Assembly: GCF_011420305.2 (NCBI RefSeq)
Contig: NZ_CP061769.1
Location: 682,001 to 746,000, forward strand
Source: Nocardioides ochotonae
GTDB taxonomy: Bacteria > Actinomycetota > Actinomycetes > Propionibacteriales > Nocardioidaceae
DNA: 64,000 bases
Direction of reading: 5' to 3'
Shown: one piece after another, positions 1 to 8,380 of the stretch
Layout of the letters: the number at the start of each line of letters is the position of its first letter
How positions within the stretch are numbered: the stretch's first letter is position 1
Notes under the pieces: model-generated
What the model was told of the DNA's origin: nothing
Database searches by the model: none
Seen by the model: only the letters and a program-made list of their open reading frames with translations
Program-made: the position numbers and the translations under genes

Positions 1-509
1 ACCGCGGCCATGGTCAGCCCGACCAGGAAGTGGGAGGCGTAGACGGTGGTGAGCGCGACGTCGTACCAGCGCGGCGCGAGGCCACGGGTGCACGGGTCGC
101 CGCACCAGGCGTCCTGGAGTCGCTCGGTGGGCGTGACCCCGCCGCCGAGCCACTCATCGACCCGGATCGGCATGGTGATGTGCACCGGCAGGCCGAGCTC
201 GTCGGTGAGCCCGCGGCTGTAGAAGTACACGATCAGCCCGAGCACCGGTAGCGACCAGTCACGCAGGAAGCGCAGGTGCGAGCGCGCCGGGGCCTCGATG
301 TTCCAGGCGACCGTGCCCAGCCACAGCCAGAGGAAGACCTGGACCGTGTCGTTCGGGATGCCCAGCAGCTCGATCCAGACGATCAGCAGCCCCGCGTACA
401 CCGCCATCGCGCCGACCCGCGCCCACCGGCCGGTGTGGCCCCGCGGATCAGGGGGCAGCGGCGACAGGAGCGCCGGATCGGTGCTGACGGTTCCGACCCG
501 GTCGACCAT
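1..509 (-). CDS. PAP2-superfamily-like integral membrane protein (C-terminus outside window)
   Basis: The gene reads leftward off the window edge, leaving about 169 N-terminal residues. A short cytosolic N-terminus is followed by hydrophobic segments containing MAVYAGLLIVWIELLG, FLWLWLGTVAW and LPVLGLIVYFY. The last visible segment, WYDVALTTVYASHFLVGL, resembles the segment before the active site in PAP2/Aur1-type phosphatases and inositolphosphotransferases. The catalytic KxxxxxxRP, PSGH and SRxxxxxHxxxD motifs would lie outside the window, so activity cannot be judged. The ATG is 9 nt after the stop of the upstream acyl-CoA dehydrogenase gene, so it is probably the third gene of that operon. 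The family call rests on general resemblance and is moderate. Confidence 0.6.
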   Translation of the reverse strand, partial: MVDRVGTVSTDPALLSPLPPDPRGHTGRWARVGAMAVYAGLLIVWIELLGIPNDTVQVFLWLWLGTVAWNIEAPARSHLRFLRDWSLPVLGLIVYFYSRGLTDELGLPVHITMPIRVDEWLGGGVTPTERLQDAWCGDPCTRGLAPRWYDVALTTVYASHFLVGLTMAA

Positions 510-518
510 CGGGCCAGT

Positions 519-1709
519 CTAGGCGTGCTCCTCCTTCGACCCTCGACCGGTCAGCGGATCCAGGGCGCCGTAGTCGCCGACGCCGGCCGCGAGCGTGGTG
601 AGGTGGTGGTGGCCGTCGCCGAGGAGGTGGTCGAGCGCGGTGAGCCGGGCGGTGAGGTTGCCGACGAGGTACTCGGCGGTCATCGCGATGCCGCCGTGCA
701 GCTGGATGGCCTCCTGTCCGATGTGGCGACCCGAGCGGCTGACCTGGAGCCCGGCGCGCGAGGCCGCCTCCGCGGCCCGCTCGCGGTCCCCGGAGGCCAG
801 CACCATCGCCGCCCACAGGGTGGCCGAGCGGGCCATCTCCAAGGAGACGTACATGTCGGCCGCGCGGAAGGTCAGCGACTGGAAGGTGGCCAGCGGCACG
901 CCGAACTGCTTGCGGGTGCGCAGGTAGTCGGTGGTGGCCGAGAGCGCCACCTCCATCGCGCCGAGCGCCTCGTGGCAGGCGGCGACGCGGGCCTGGGCGG
1001 CCGCGGCGACGATGGTGGCCGACTGGTCGACGCCGGGCGCACCGAGGCGGATCGCCGGGGCGCCGTCGAACGCGACGCGCGCGGCCCGGCCCCCGTCGTA
1101 CGTCGAGTAGCCGGTGCGGCTGACCCCGGGGCCGTCGCCGGGCACCAGGAACAGCCCGGTGCCGCCGGCGGGCAGGGCGGCGCTGACCACGAGCAGGTCG
1201 GCGCGCAGGCCGTGGGCGACCGGCTCCTTGACCCCGCCGAGCAGCCAGGTGCCGTCCGGGTCCGAGGCGGTCACGGTGGTGGCGGTCGGGCTCCAGCGCG
1301 CGGCCGGTCCCGGGCTGCCCCAGGGCTCGTGGTGGGCGAAGGCGAGCACCGCCTCGCCGGCGCTCAGCCGGCCCAGGACGTCGGCCTGCTGCTCGGGGGT
1401 GCCGGCCGCGGCGACGAGTCCGCCGGCGAGCACCACGGAGGTGAGGAAGGGCTCCGGGGCGAGCACCCGGCCCAGCTCGGCGGCCACGATCCCGACCTCG
1501 ACCGGTCCGGCGCCGACGCCGCCGACCTCCTCGGGGAAGGGCAGCCCGAGCAGGCCCATCTCGGCCAGCTGGGTCCAGACCTTCTCGCTGAACCCGGGGT
1601 CCTCGGCGACCACGCGGCGCCGCTGCTCGAAGTCGCCGTAGGCGCGGGTCGCGAGCCCGCGCACCGCGTCGCGCAGCGCGACCTGCTCGTCGTCATAGGT
1701 GAAGTCCAT
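519..1709 (-). CDS. Acyl-CoA dehydrogenase family protein (second subunit of a pair)
   Basis: The 396-residue flavoenzyme has the acyl-CoA dehydrogenase layout: an N-terminal helical domain starting MDFTYDDEQVALRDAVRG, a middle beta domain, and a C-terminal helical domain with the family signature QLHGGIAMTAEYLVGN near residue 340. Such enzymes perform FAD-dependent alpha,beta-dehydrogenation of acyl-CoA thioesters. It lies 12 nt downstream of another acyl-CoA dehydrogenase gene. In actinobacteria, adjacent dissimilar FadE genes often encode alpha2-beta2 enzymes for steroid side chains or branched acyl-CoAs, so a heteromer is likely by analogy. The substrate cannot be told from sequence. Confidence 0.9.
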   Translation of the reverse strand: MDFTYDDEQVALRDAVRGLATRAYGDFEQRRRVVAEDPGFSEKVWTQLAEMGLLGLPFPEEVGGVGAGPVEVGIVAAELGRVLAPEPFLTSVVLAGGLVAAAGTPEQQADVLGRLSAGEAVLAFAHHEPWGSPGPAARWSPTATTVTASDPDGTWLLGGVKEPVAHGLRADLLVVSAALPAGGTGLFLVPGDGPGVSRTGYSTYDGGRAARVAFDGAPAIRLGAPGVDQSATIVAAAAQARVAACHEALGAMEVALSATTDYLRTRKQFGVPLATFQSLTFRAADMYVSLEMARSATLWAAMVLASGDRERAAEAASRAGLQVSRSGRHIGQEAIQLHGGIAMTAEYLVGNLTARLTALDHLLGDGHHHLTTLAAGVGDYGALDPLTGRGSKEEHA

Positions 1710-1721
1710 TGCCGTGCTCCC

Positions 1722-2873
1722 TCAGAGTCCCAGGATCGTGCGGGCGATGATCTGGCGCTGGATCTCGTTGGACCCGCCGTAGATCGAGGCCTTGCGGAGG
1801 TTCAGGTACGCCGGCGCCGCGAGGTGGGTCCATTCGGGCAGGTCGCTCCCGGCACCCGCCCCCGACGAGTACGCCGCGGGTCCGGCCAGGTCGAGCACCA
1901 GCTCGCTCACCGCCTGCTGGAGCTCGGTGCCCTTGAGCTTGAGCACCGAGCTGGCGGGGTGCGGCTCGCCGCCGGCGGAGTGGGCGGCCACGCGCAGCGC
2001 GGTCAGCTCGAGGGCGAGCAGCTCGTTCTCCAGCTCGGCCACCCGGGCGCGAAGCAGCGGGTCGTTGAGCTGGTTGCCCGCCAGCCGCTTGGCGCGGGCC
2101 AGGTTGCGCTTGACGGTGCCGACCGGCGCCACCCCCACCCGCTCGTTGCCGAGCAGGAACTTGGCCATCGTCCAGCCCTGGTTGACCTCGCCGACGAGGT
2201 TCTCGCCGGGGACGCGGACGTCGGTGAACCACACCTCGTTGACCTCGTGGCCGCCGTCGATCAGCTGGATCGGGCGGACCTCGAGGCCCGGGGTGGTCAT
2301 GTCGATGAGCAGCATCGAGATGCCGGCCTGCTTCTTGGCCTCGGGGTCGGTGCGCACGAGGGTGAAGATCCAGTCGCCGTACTGCCCGAGCGTGGTCCAG
2401 GTCTTCTGGCCGTTGACGATCCAGTCGTCGCCGTCGCGCACGGCGCTGGTGCGCAGGCCGGCCAGGTCGGACCCGGCGTCGGGCTCGGAGAAGCCCTGGC
2501 TCCACCAGATGTCGAGGTTGGCGGTCGCGGGGAGGAAGCGCTCCTTCATCTCCTGGCTCGCGAACTGCGCGAGCACCGGCCCGATCATGCTGACGTTGAA
2601 CGGCAGCGGTGCGGGCACGCCGGCCGCCTGCATCTCCTCCAGCCACAGGTGGCGGCGCAGGTCGCTCCAGTCGCGACCGCCCCACTCCACCGGCCAGTGC
2701 GGGACGGCGAGCCCCGCGGCGTTGAGGGTGCGCTGGGTCTCGACGTAGCCGTCGCGCCCGAGCTCTCGACCGGCGATCACGGTCTCGCGGATCTCCGCGG
2801 GGACCTGGGTCGTGAAGAACGTGCGCATCTCCTCGCGGAACGCCTCGTCCTCCGTTGACAGCTCGAGCTGCAT
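1722..2873 (-). CDS. Acyl-CoA dehydrogenase family protein (first subunit of a pair)
   Basis: The product is 383 residues starting MQLELSTEDEAFREEMRTFF. The ATG at 2873 is preferred over longer upstream frames because an AGGAGGAAGG ribosome-binding site lies just upstream and the protein then begins where the family does. Family features include QGFSEPDAGSDLAG (the mid-domain substrate/FAD signature) and the C-terminal GGSNEIQRQIIARTILGL. It is the first gene of a leftward operon with the next acyl-CoA dehydrogenase and the PAP2-like protein, and it is divergent from hrpA. Function is FAD-linked beta-oxidation of an unknown acyl-CoA, probably as a heteromer with its neighbour. Confidence 0.92.
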   Translation of the reverse strand: MQLELSTEDEAFREEMRTFFTTQVPAEIRETVIAGRELGRDGYVETQRTLNAAGLAVPHWPVEWGGRDWSDLRRHLWLEEMQAAGVPAPLPFNVSMIGPVLAQFASQEMKERFLPATANLDIWWSQGFSEPDAGSDLAGLRTSAVRDGDDWIVNGQKTWTTLGQYGDWIFTLVRTDPEAKKQAGISMLLIDMTTPGLEVRPIQLIDGGHEVNEVWFTDVRVPGENLVGEVNQGWTMAKFLLGNERVGVAPVGTVKRNLARAKRLAGNQLNDPLLRARVAELENELLALELTALRVAAHSAGGEPHPASSVLKLKGTELQQAVSELVLDLAGPAAYSSGAGAGSDLPEWTHLAAPAYLNLRKASIYGGSNEIQRQIIARTILGL

Positions 2874-3073
2874 GCGAGCCCCTTCCTCCTGGTGTGGCGG
2901 TGTGACCCACATCATGGCTGGTGCGGTCCAACGGCGATACCGATTCGGCCCACGCCGCCCGCTCCCGGGCCGCGATTTGTGCGCTCCGCCCCGTCCGCGC
3001 CGTACGCCGCGCCGTCCCGTCGGCGTCCACCGCGGCACCGCCATGGGGTGGGGGTTGGCACAATGGCCGGGCC

Positions 3074-6000
3074 ATGACCGACGAGCTCTCGATCACCTAC
3101 CCGCCGGAGCTCCCGGTCACCCAGCGCCGCGAGGACATCGCGGCCGCGATCCGCGACCACCAGGTCGTGATCGTGGCCGGCGAGACCGGCTCGGGCAAGA
3201 CCACCCAGCTGCCGAAGATCTGCCTGGAGCTCGGCCGCGGCCGCCGCGGCAAGAAGGGCGGCGGGCTGATCGGGCACACCCAGCCGCGGCGGATCGCCGC
3301 GCGCTCGGTGGCCGAGCGGATCGCCGAGGAGCTCGGCACCGAGCTCGGCGGTCCCGACGGGGTGGTCGGCTACCAGGTCCGCTTCACCGACCGCACCTCG
3401 CGCAGCACGCGGGTGAAGCTGATGACCGACGGCATCCTGCTCGCCGAGCTCCAGCGCGACCGGATGCTGCGCAAGTACGACACGATCATCATCGACGAGG
3501 CCCACGAGCGCAGCCTCAACATCGACTTCCTGCTCGGCTACCTCAAGCAGCTGCTGCCGCGCCGCCCCGACCTCAAGCTGGTCATCACCTCCGCGACCAT
3601 CGACCCCGAGCGGTTCGCCGCGCACTTCGCCGACGTACGCACCGGTGAGCCGGCGCCGATCATCGAGGTCTCCGGGCGCACCTACCCCGTGGAGGTGCGC
3701 TACCGGCCGCTGATGGAGCTGCCGGAGGAGGACGAGGAGGGCGAGCCGGTCGTCCGCGACCAGACCGAGGCGATCGCCGACGCGGTGCGCGAGCTGGTGG
3801 CCGAGGGGCCCGGCGACATCCTGGTCTTCCTGCCCGGCGAGCGGGAGATCCGCGACACCGCCGAGGTGCTCGAGGGGCTCAACCTGCGCAACCCGCTGGA
3901 GATCGTGCCGCTCTACTCCCGTCTCTCGGCCGCGGAGCAGCACCGGGTCTTCGCCCGGCACAGCGGGCGCCGGGTGGTGCTGGCGACCAACGTCGCGGAG
4001 ACGTCGCTGACCGTGCCCGGCATCCGCTACGTCGTCGACACCGGCGTGGCCCGGATCAGCCGCTACTCGGTGCGCAGCAAGGTCCAGCGGCTCCCGATCG
4101 AGGCGATCAGCCAGGCCTCGGCCAACCAGCGCTCCGGGCGCTGCGGCCGCGTCGAGGCCGGCATCGCGATCCGGCTCTACTCCGAGGAGGACTTCGAAGG
4201 CCGCCCGGAGTTCACCGACCCCGAGATCCTGCGCACCAACCTGGCCAGCGTCATCCTCCAGATGGCCAGCCTCGGCCTCGGCGAGGTCGCCCGCTTCCCG
4301 TTCGTGGAGCCGCCGGACCGGCGCAACATCACCGCCGGGGTCCAGCTGCTCGAGGAGCTCGGCGCGCTGCGGACCGGTGCGGCCTCGGCGCCCGCCGCCG
4401 CGCGCGCCGGCACGAAGCTGACCGAGCTGGGACGGCGCCTGGCGCGGCTGCCGATCGACCCCCGGCTGGGCCGCATGGTGCTCGAGGCCGAGAAGGTCGG
4501 CTGCCTGCGCGAGGTGGTCGTGATCGCCGCCGCGCTGTCCCTGCAGGACCCCCGCGAGCGCCCCGGCCCCGACCACCCCGCCGAGCAGGCGCGCGCCGAT
4601 CAGCTGCACGCCCGGTTCAAGGCCGAGGGCAGCGACTTCCTGACCTGGCTGAACCTGTGGCGCTTCCTCAAGGACCAGCAGCGCGACCTCTCCGGCAGCG
4701 CGTTCCGCCGGATGTGCAAGAAGGAGTTCCTCAACTACCTGCGGGTCCGCGAGTGGCAGGACTTCGAGTCCCAGCTGCGCCAGGTCTGCAAGGAGATGGG
4801 CGTCCACATCGGCCAGCCCGCGGACACCCCCGACGCCGACGGGATCCACCAGGCGCTGCTGTCCGGCCTGCTGTCCCACATCGGGCTGCTCGAGGAGCGC
4901 GACAAGGGCTCCTCGGGCCAGGGCGGCCAGGCCCGCGACGGACGCCGCCGTGGTCCGCGGGAGTACCTCGGCGCCCGGGGCGCGCGGTTCGCGATCTTCC
5001 CCGGCAGCGTGGTGGCCCGCAAGAACCCGCAGTTCGTGATGGCCGGCGAGCTCGTCGAGACCGGGCGGCTGTGGGGGCGCCAGGTCGCGGGCATCCAGCC
5101 CGAGTGGGCCGAGCGCCTCGCCGGTGACCTGGTCAAGCGGACCTGGTCGGAGCCGCACTGGAGCAAGAAGCTGGCCGCGGTGATGGCCTACGAGCGCGCG
5201 ACGCTGTACGGCGTACCGCTGGTGGCCGACCGGCTGGTCAACTACGGCAGGGTCGACCCGGCGCTCGCGCGCGAGCTGTTCATCCGCCACGCGCTGGTGC
5301 ACGGGGAGTGGCACAGCCGGCACCGGTTCCTCACCGAGAACCAGCGGTTGCTCGAGCAGGCCGAGGAGCTCGAGCATCGCGCCCGGCGCCGCGACCTCGT
5401 GGTCGACGAGCACACCCTCTTCGACTTCTACGACGCCCGGGTGGGCGCCGAGGTGGTCAGCGGCGCCCACTTCGACCAGTGGTGGAAGCAGGCGCGGCGC
5501 GCCCAGCCGGACCTGCTGACCTTCGACCCGGCGATGCTCACCCACGACACGGTGGAGGAGGTGCGCGCCGAGGACTACCCCGAGGAGTGGCGCACCGACA
5601 TCGGGGCGGGCCTCACTTTCCCGATCAGCTACCACTTCGAGCCCGGCACCGACGACGACGGCCTCACCATCGAGGTGCCGGTCGCGATGCTCAACCGGGT
5701 CTCGGCCGCGGACTTCTCCTGGAACGTCCCCGGGCTGCGCGAGGAGCTGGTCATCGCGCTGATCCGCAGCCTGCCGAAGAACCTGCGGGTCAACCTGGTC
5801 CCCGCCCCGAACCGGGCACGGGAGTTCCTCGCCGACGTGCCGGCGGGGGAGGAGCCGCTGCTGGACGCCCTCGAGCGCTGGTGCCGCGCGCGCACCGGGC
5901 TGGTCGTCCCGCGCGAGGCCTGGGACTGGGACAAGGTCCCCGAGCACCTGCGCCCGACGTACCGCGTGGTGGACGACCAGGGCCAGGAGCGCGGGCGGGG

Positions 6001-6973
6001 CAAGGACCTCGAGGCGCTCAAGGCGCCGCTGCGCGGCTCCTTCCAGCAGGCGATCGCCGAGGTCGCCAGCGAGAGCGGCCTGAGCCGCACCGGGGAGACC
6101 ACCTGGGCCTTCGGCACCATCGAGCGCTCCTTCGAGCAGAAGCGCGCCGGGCACGAGGTGCAGGCCTACCCCGCGCTGGTCGACGAGGGTCGCACCGTCG
6201 GGCTCCAGGTCTACGGCTCCGCCGAGGAGCAGGAGGCCCGGCACCGCCTCGGCGTACGCCGTCTGCTGCTGCTCGACCTCGACAAGCTCGACGGGCGCGG
6301 GGGACCGGTCAAGCGGGTGCTGGACGGGCTTGGCAACGCCGAGAAGCTCGGGCTGGCCGGGTCGCCGTACGCCTCGGTCACGGACCTGCTGGAGGACTGC
6401 CGGGCAGCGATCCTCGGCGCCGCGGTCGACGCCCGGCCGCCGGTGTGGAGCGAGCAGGAGTACGCCGCCCTGCGCACCGAGGCCGGACGCGACCTGGAGG
6501 CGCACCTGCGCGGGATGCTCACTGACGTGCTGCGGGTCCTGGACGCCTGGCGCCAGGCCGAGAAGGCGCTGAGCGGCCGCGCGGAGATGGCGCAGCTGCC
6601 GGCGCTCTCGGACATGAAGGCGCAGCTCGCCCGGCTGGTGCACCGCGGGTTCATCGGGGAGGCCGGGCCGGCCCAGCTGCGTCGCTACCCGGTCTACCTC
6701 GCCGCGCTCAGCCAGCGCCGCGCCCGCCTCGACGAGGGAGTCGCTGCGATCAACAAGGACCGCCAGCTGATGGACCGCATCGGCGAGCTCCAGGCCTCGT
6801 GGCTGCACCAGGTGGCGGCGCTGCCCGAGGGCCGCCCGCCGGGGGAGTCGCTGCGCCAGGTGCGCTGGATGCTGGAGGAGTACCGGGTCTCGCTGTGGGC
6901 CCAGCAGCTCGGCACGCCGTACCCGGTCAGCGACCAGCGGATCCGCAAGGCGCTGGGGCGCGCGGGCTCCTGA
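3074..6973 (+). CDS. hrpA: ATP-dependent RNA helicase HrpA (DEAH box)
   Basis: The 1,299 residues match the usual HrpA length of about 1,300. Helicase motifs appear in order: Walker A GETGSGKTTQ (about residue 37), DEAH in IIIDEAHERSLN (about 140), SAT in ITSATID (about 175), TNVAETSLTVPG, and motif VI QRSGRCGR (about 355). HA2, OB-fold and the long DUF3418-type C-terminal region follow. Enzymes of this family unwind RNA using ATP and act on mRNA and stalled ribosomes. The ATG giving MTDELSITYPPELPV was chosen because the longer frame upstream is low-complexity and non-homologous. A CACAAT hexamer lies at 3,058-3,063 upstream. The gene is divergent from the acyl-CoA dehydrogenase operon. Confidence 0.96.
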   Translation: MTDELSITYPPELPVTQRREDIAAAIRDHQVVIVAGETGSGKTTQLPKICLELGRGRRGKKGGGLIGHTQPRRIAARSVAERIAEELGTELGGPDGVVGYQVRFTDRTSRSTRVKLMTDGILLAELQRDRMLRKYDTIIIDEAHERSLNIDFLLGYLKQLLPRRPDLKLVITSATIDPERFAAHFADVRTGEPAPIIEVSGRTYPVEVRYRPLMELPEEDEEGEPVVRDQTEAIADAVRELVAEGPGDILVFLPGEREIRDTAEVLEGLNLRNPLEIVPLYSRLSAAEQHRVFARHSGRRVVLATNVAETSLTVPGIRYVVDTGVARISRYSVRSKVQRLPIEAISQASANQRSGRCGRVEAGIAIRLYSEEDFEGRPEFTDPEILRTNLASVILQMASLGLGEVARFPFVEPPDRRNITAGVQLLEELGALRTGAASAPAAARAGTKLTELGRRLARLPIDPRLGRMVLEAEKVGCLREVVVIAAALSLQDPRERPGPDHPAEQARADQLHARFKAEGSDFLTWLNLWRFLKDQQRDLSGSAFRRMCKKEFLNYLRVREWQDFESQLRQVCKEMGVHIGQPADTPDADGIHQALLSGLLSHIGLLEERDKGSSGQGGQARDGRRRGPREYLGARGARFAIFPGSVVARKNPQFVMAGELVETGRLWGRQVAGIQPEWAERLAGDLVKRTWSEPHWSKKLAAVMAYERATLYGVPLVADRLVNYGRVDPALARELFIRHALVHGEWHSRHRFLTENQRLLEQAEELEHRARRRDLVVDEHTLFDFYDARVGAEVVSGAHFDQWWKQARRAQPDLLTFDPAMLTHDTVEEVRAEDYPEEWRTDIGAGLTFPISYHFEPGTDDDGLTIEVPVAMLNRVSAADFSWNVPGLREELVIALIRSLPKNLRVNLVPAPNRAREFLADVPAGEEPLLDALERWCRARTGLVVPREAWDWDKVPEHLRPTYRVVDDQGQERGRGKDLEALKAPLRGSFQQAIAEVASESGLSRTGETTWAFGTIERSFEQKRAGHEVQAYPALVDEGRTVGLQVYGSAEEQEARHRLGVRRLLLLDLDKLDGRGGPVKRVLDGLGNAEKLGLAGSPYASVTDLLEDCRAAILGAAVDARPPVWSEQEYAALRTEAGRDLEAHLRGMLTDVLRVLDAWRQAEKALSGRAEMAQLPALSDMKAQLARLVHRGFIGEAGPAQLRRYPVYLAALSQRRARLDEGVAAINKDRQLMDRIGELQASWLHQVAALPEGRPPGESLRQVRWMLEEYRVSLWAQQLGTPYPVSDQRIRKALGRAGS

Positions 6974-7026
6974 GCCGCGCACGACCGGCTCCCGTGGGCG
7001 GATCGGGTGCGTCGTAGGCTCGTCGG

Positions 7027-7620
7027 GTGAGCTCGCGCCCCCACCACCGACCGATGCTGCCCGGCGACGACGTGATCGCCGAGGCCATCGGAGGCGCGGA
7101 CCCCGCGGTGGTCCGCGAGGCGGCCGACCAGGCCGCCCGGCTGCTGGTGCGCGGGGCGCGTGAGAGCGGGGACGCGGAGATCGCCGAGCGGCTCCTGCAC
7201 CTGGCCGACACGGAGGGCATCGAGACGATCGCCGAGGTCTGGGCCGGCTCCGCCGCGGACACGGTCGCCGGCTGCCTGTGGCGGCTGTACCTGTTGCGCT
7301 CGTGGGTGCATGCAGAGCCGGTCGCGGTGGCCACGGAGTTCGAGGCCGGCCGCGCCGACGCCCAGGTCGCGCGGGTGGTCGCCGGCGTCGCCGACCCGCC
7401 CGGCCCCGAGCAGCTGAAGGCGATGATCGACGCGGTGCTGCGCGGCATCGCCACCGGCGACTTCGCCGACGTGCTGTTCCGTGCCGCCGCCTTCGCCCAC
7501 GTGATCGCCACCGGCCGGGCCGCGCGCGGCGTGACCGGCGAGCCGGTGCAGCGGATGCGCGCGCTGGCCGAGCAGCTCGAGGCCGCGGGGCACGTCGAGC
7601 TGGCGCACCGCCTGTCCTGA
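7027..7620 (+). CDS. Conserved-type helical protein of unknown function
   Basis: The 197-residue protein is acidic and Ala/Glu-rich, with predicted alpha-helical character throughout. It has no signal peptide, membrane segment or catalytic motif that I recognise. Codon usage is that of a real gene in this genome. The GTG start is preceded by TAGGCT at 7,015-7,020 with exactly 6 nt between, the leaderless pattern seen repeatedly in this window, which supports this start. It lies downstream of hrpA but has its own apparent promoter. Confidence 0.75.
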   Translation: MSSRPHHRPMLPGDDVIAEAIGGADPAVVREAADQAARLLVRGARESGDAEIAERLLHLADTEGIETIAEVWAGSAADTVAGCLWRLYLLRSWVHAEPVAVATEFEAGRADAQVARVVAGVADPPGPEQLKAMIDAVLRGIATGDFADVLFRAAAFAHVIATGRAARGVTGEPVQRMRALAEQLEAAGHVELAHRLS

Positions 7621-7663
7621 GCGCGGGTCGGAGGTCGCGGAGTGTCGCGAACGACTCATCGCC

Positions 7664-7691
7664 TTGGCAGCGACCCGGCGACCGTTAGAAT
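7664..7691 (+). promoter_or_regulatory. Sigma70-type promoter for the small RNA
   Basis: A TTGGCA hexamer (7,664-7,669) and a TAGAAT hexamer (7,686-7,691) are separated by 16 nt. This is unusually close to consensus for such GC-rich DNA. The predicted transcription start is about 7,697-7,699, exactly where the 5' arm of the structured element begins. Confidence 0.7.
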
Positions 7692-7698
7692 GGACAAC

Positions 7699-7787
7699 GA
7701 ACACGTCGGACCGCGGCAGCCCCGGGTCCCAAAATTAGCCGCTACGAGCGGCCACGCGCCGTGAGGCGCTCCCGGTCCGGCGTGTTC
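7699..7787 (+). ncRNA. Candidate structured small RNA (about 90 nt, three-way junction)
   Basis: A 15-bp outer stem forms between 7,699-7,713 and 7,773-7,787, with a single G-T wobble. It encloses two hairpins: GCCGCT/AGCGGC (7,738-7,743 with 7,747-7,752, loop ACG) and GCGCC/GGCGC (7,756-7,760 with 7,765-7,769) capped by GTGA, a GNRA tetraloop. The 5' end coincides with the start predicted from the upstream promoter. The closing stem is followed by ATCTCTTT, a modest pyrimidine run that could serve as the 3' end. The sequence does not match the key elements of tRNA, SRP RNA, tmRNA, RNase P or the C-loop 6C RNA. It precedes a PemK/MazF-like gene that has its own leaderless promoter. Function is unknown. 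Confidence 0.6.
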
Positions 7788-7821
7788 ATCTCTTTCGGCC
7801 TCGCCTCACTAGTCTCGGGCC

Positions 7822-8337
7822 ATGGCTCTTCCCCGCATGCCGCGCCGCCTGCTCCAGCGGGCCGGACGCGGCCTCGTCCGGACCCTCACCCCGCCGTCGC
7901 GGGGGACCGCCGGCCCCCGGCAGCGCGCGCCGCGCGCCCCACGAGCACAGCGCGGACGGGACCGGATCGGCTACGACCCGCGCCCCGACGGCCGCCCGGA
8001 CCCCGGTGAGATCGTGTGGGGCTGGGTCCCCTACGAGGAGGACGCCAGCCGCGGCAAGGACCGGCCGGTGCTCGTGATCGGGCGCCGCGGGGACCAGCTG
8101 CTCGGCCTGATGCTCACCAGCAAGGACCACGACCGCGACGCCGCCGAGGAGGCCCGCCGCGGGCGGCACTGGATGGACGTCGGCACCGGCGCCTGGGACG
8201 GCCGGGGGCGGCCCAGCGAGGTGCGCCTGGACCGACTCCTGGTGCTGGAGGAGTCGGCGGTACGCCGCGAGGGCGCGGCCCTGGACCGGAGCAGGTTCGA
8301 CGCGGTGCTGGCCGCCGCCCGGCCGCACCTGTCCTGA
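7822..8337 (+). CDS. PemK/MazF-family protein with a basic N-terminal extension
   Basis: The C-terminal 115 residues carry the PemK/MazF fold signature: PGEIVWGWVPYEED, then the RPVLVIG strand, LGLMLTSKDHD and a terminal SEVRLDRLLVL segment. MazF-family proteins are usually mRNA interferases. The first 55 residues are Arg/Pro-rich (RRLLQRAGRGLVRTL) and atypical for a toxin. No antitoxin-sized gene lies next to it, so it is an orphan and a toxin role is doubtful. The ATG is 6 nt after TAGTCT (7,810-7,815), implying a leaderless mRNA. Confidence 0.78.
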   Translation: MALPRMPRRLLQRAGRGLVRTLTPPSRGTAGPRQRAPRAPRAQRGRDRIGYDPRPDGRPDPGEIVWGWVPYEEDASRGKDRPVLVIGRRGDQLLGLMLTSKDHDRDAAEEARRGRHWMDVGTGAWDGRGRPSEVRLDRLLVLEESAVRREGAALDRSRFDAVLAAARPHLS

Positions 8338-8380
8338 GTGGTACTGGCCTGAGCGGCACCTGAGCGGTACCTGACCGGGG

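Noticed and set aside
276..2858. Long open frame antisense to both acyl-CoA dehydrogenases
   Set aside because: Low-complexity Arg/Gly/Ala translation without homology. It is an expected artefact of third-position GC bias opposite real genes.
2912..6982. 1,356-codon open frame antisense to hrpA
   Set aside because: The plus-strand product has every DEAH helicase motif; the antisense translation is compositionally biased with no domain.
7727..7737. CCCAAAATTAG as a locus dyad
   Set aside because: It lies inside the structured RNA and has no right-hand arm.
7699..7787. Structured element as tRNA-Sec, SRP RNA, 6C RNA or a T-box
   Set aside because: There is no T-loop GTTCRA motif, no SRP GGAA/AGCAG core, no C6 loops, and it is too short for a T-box. 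It is kept as an unassigned RNA.
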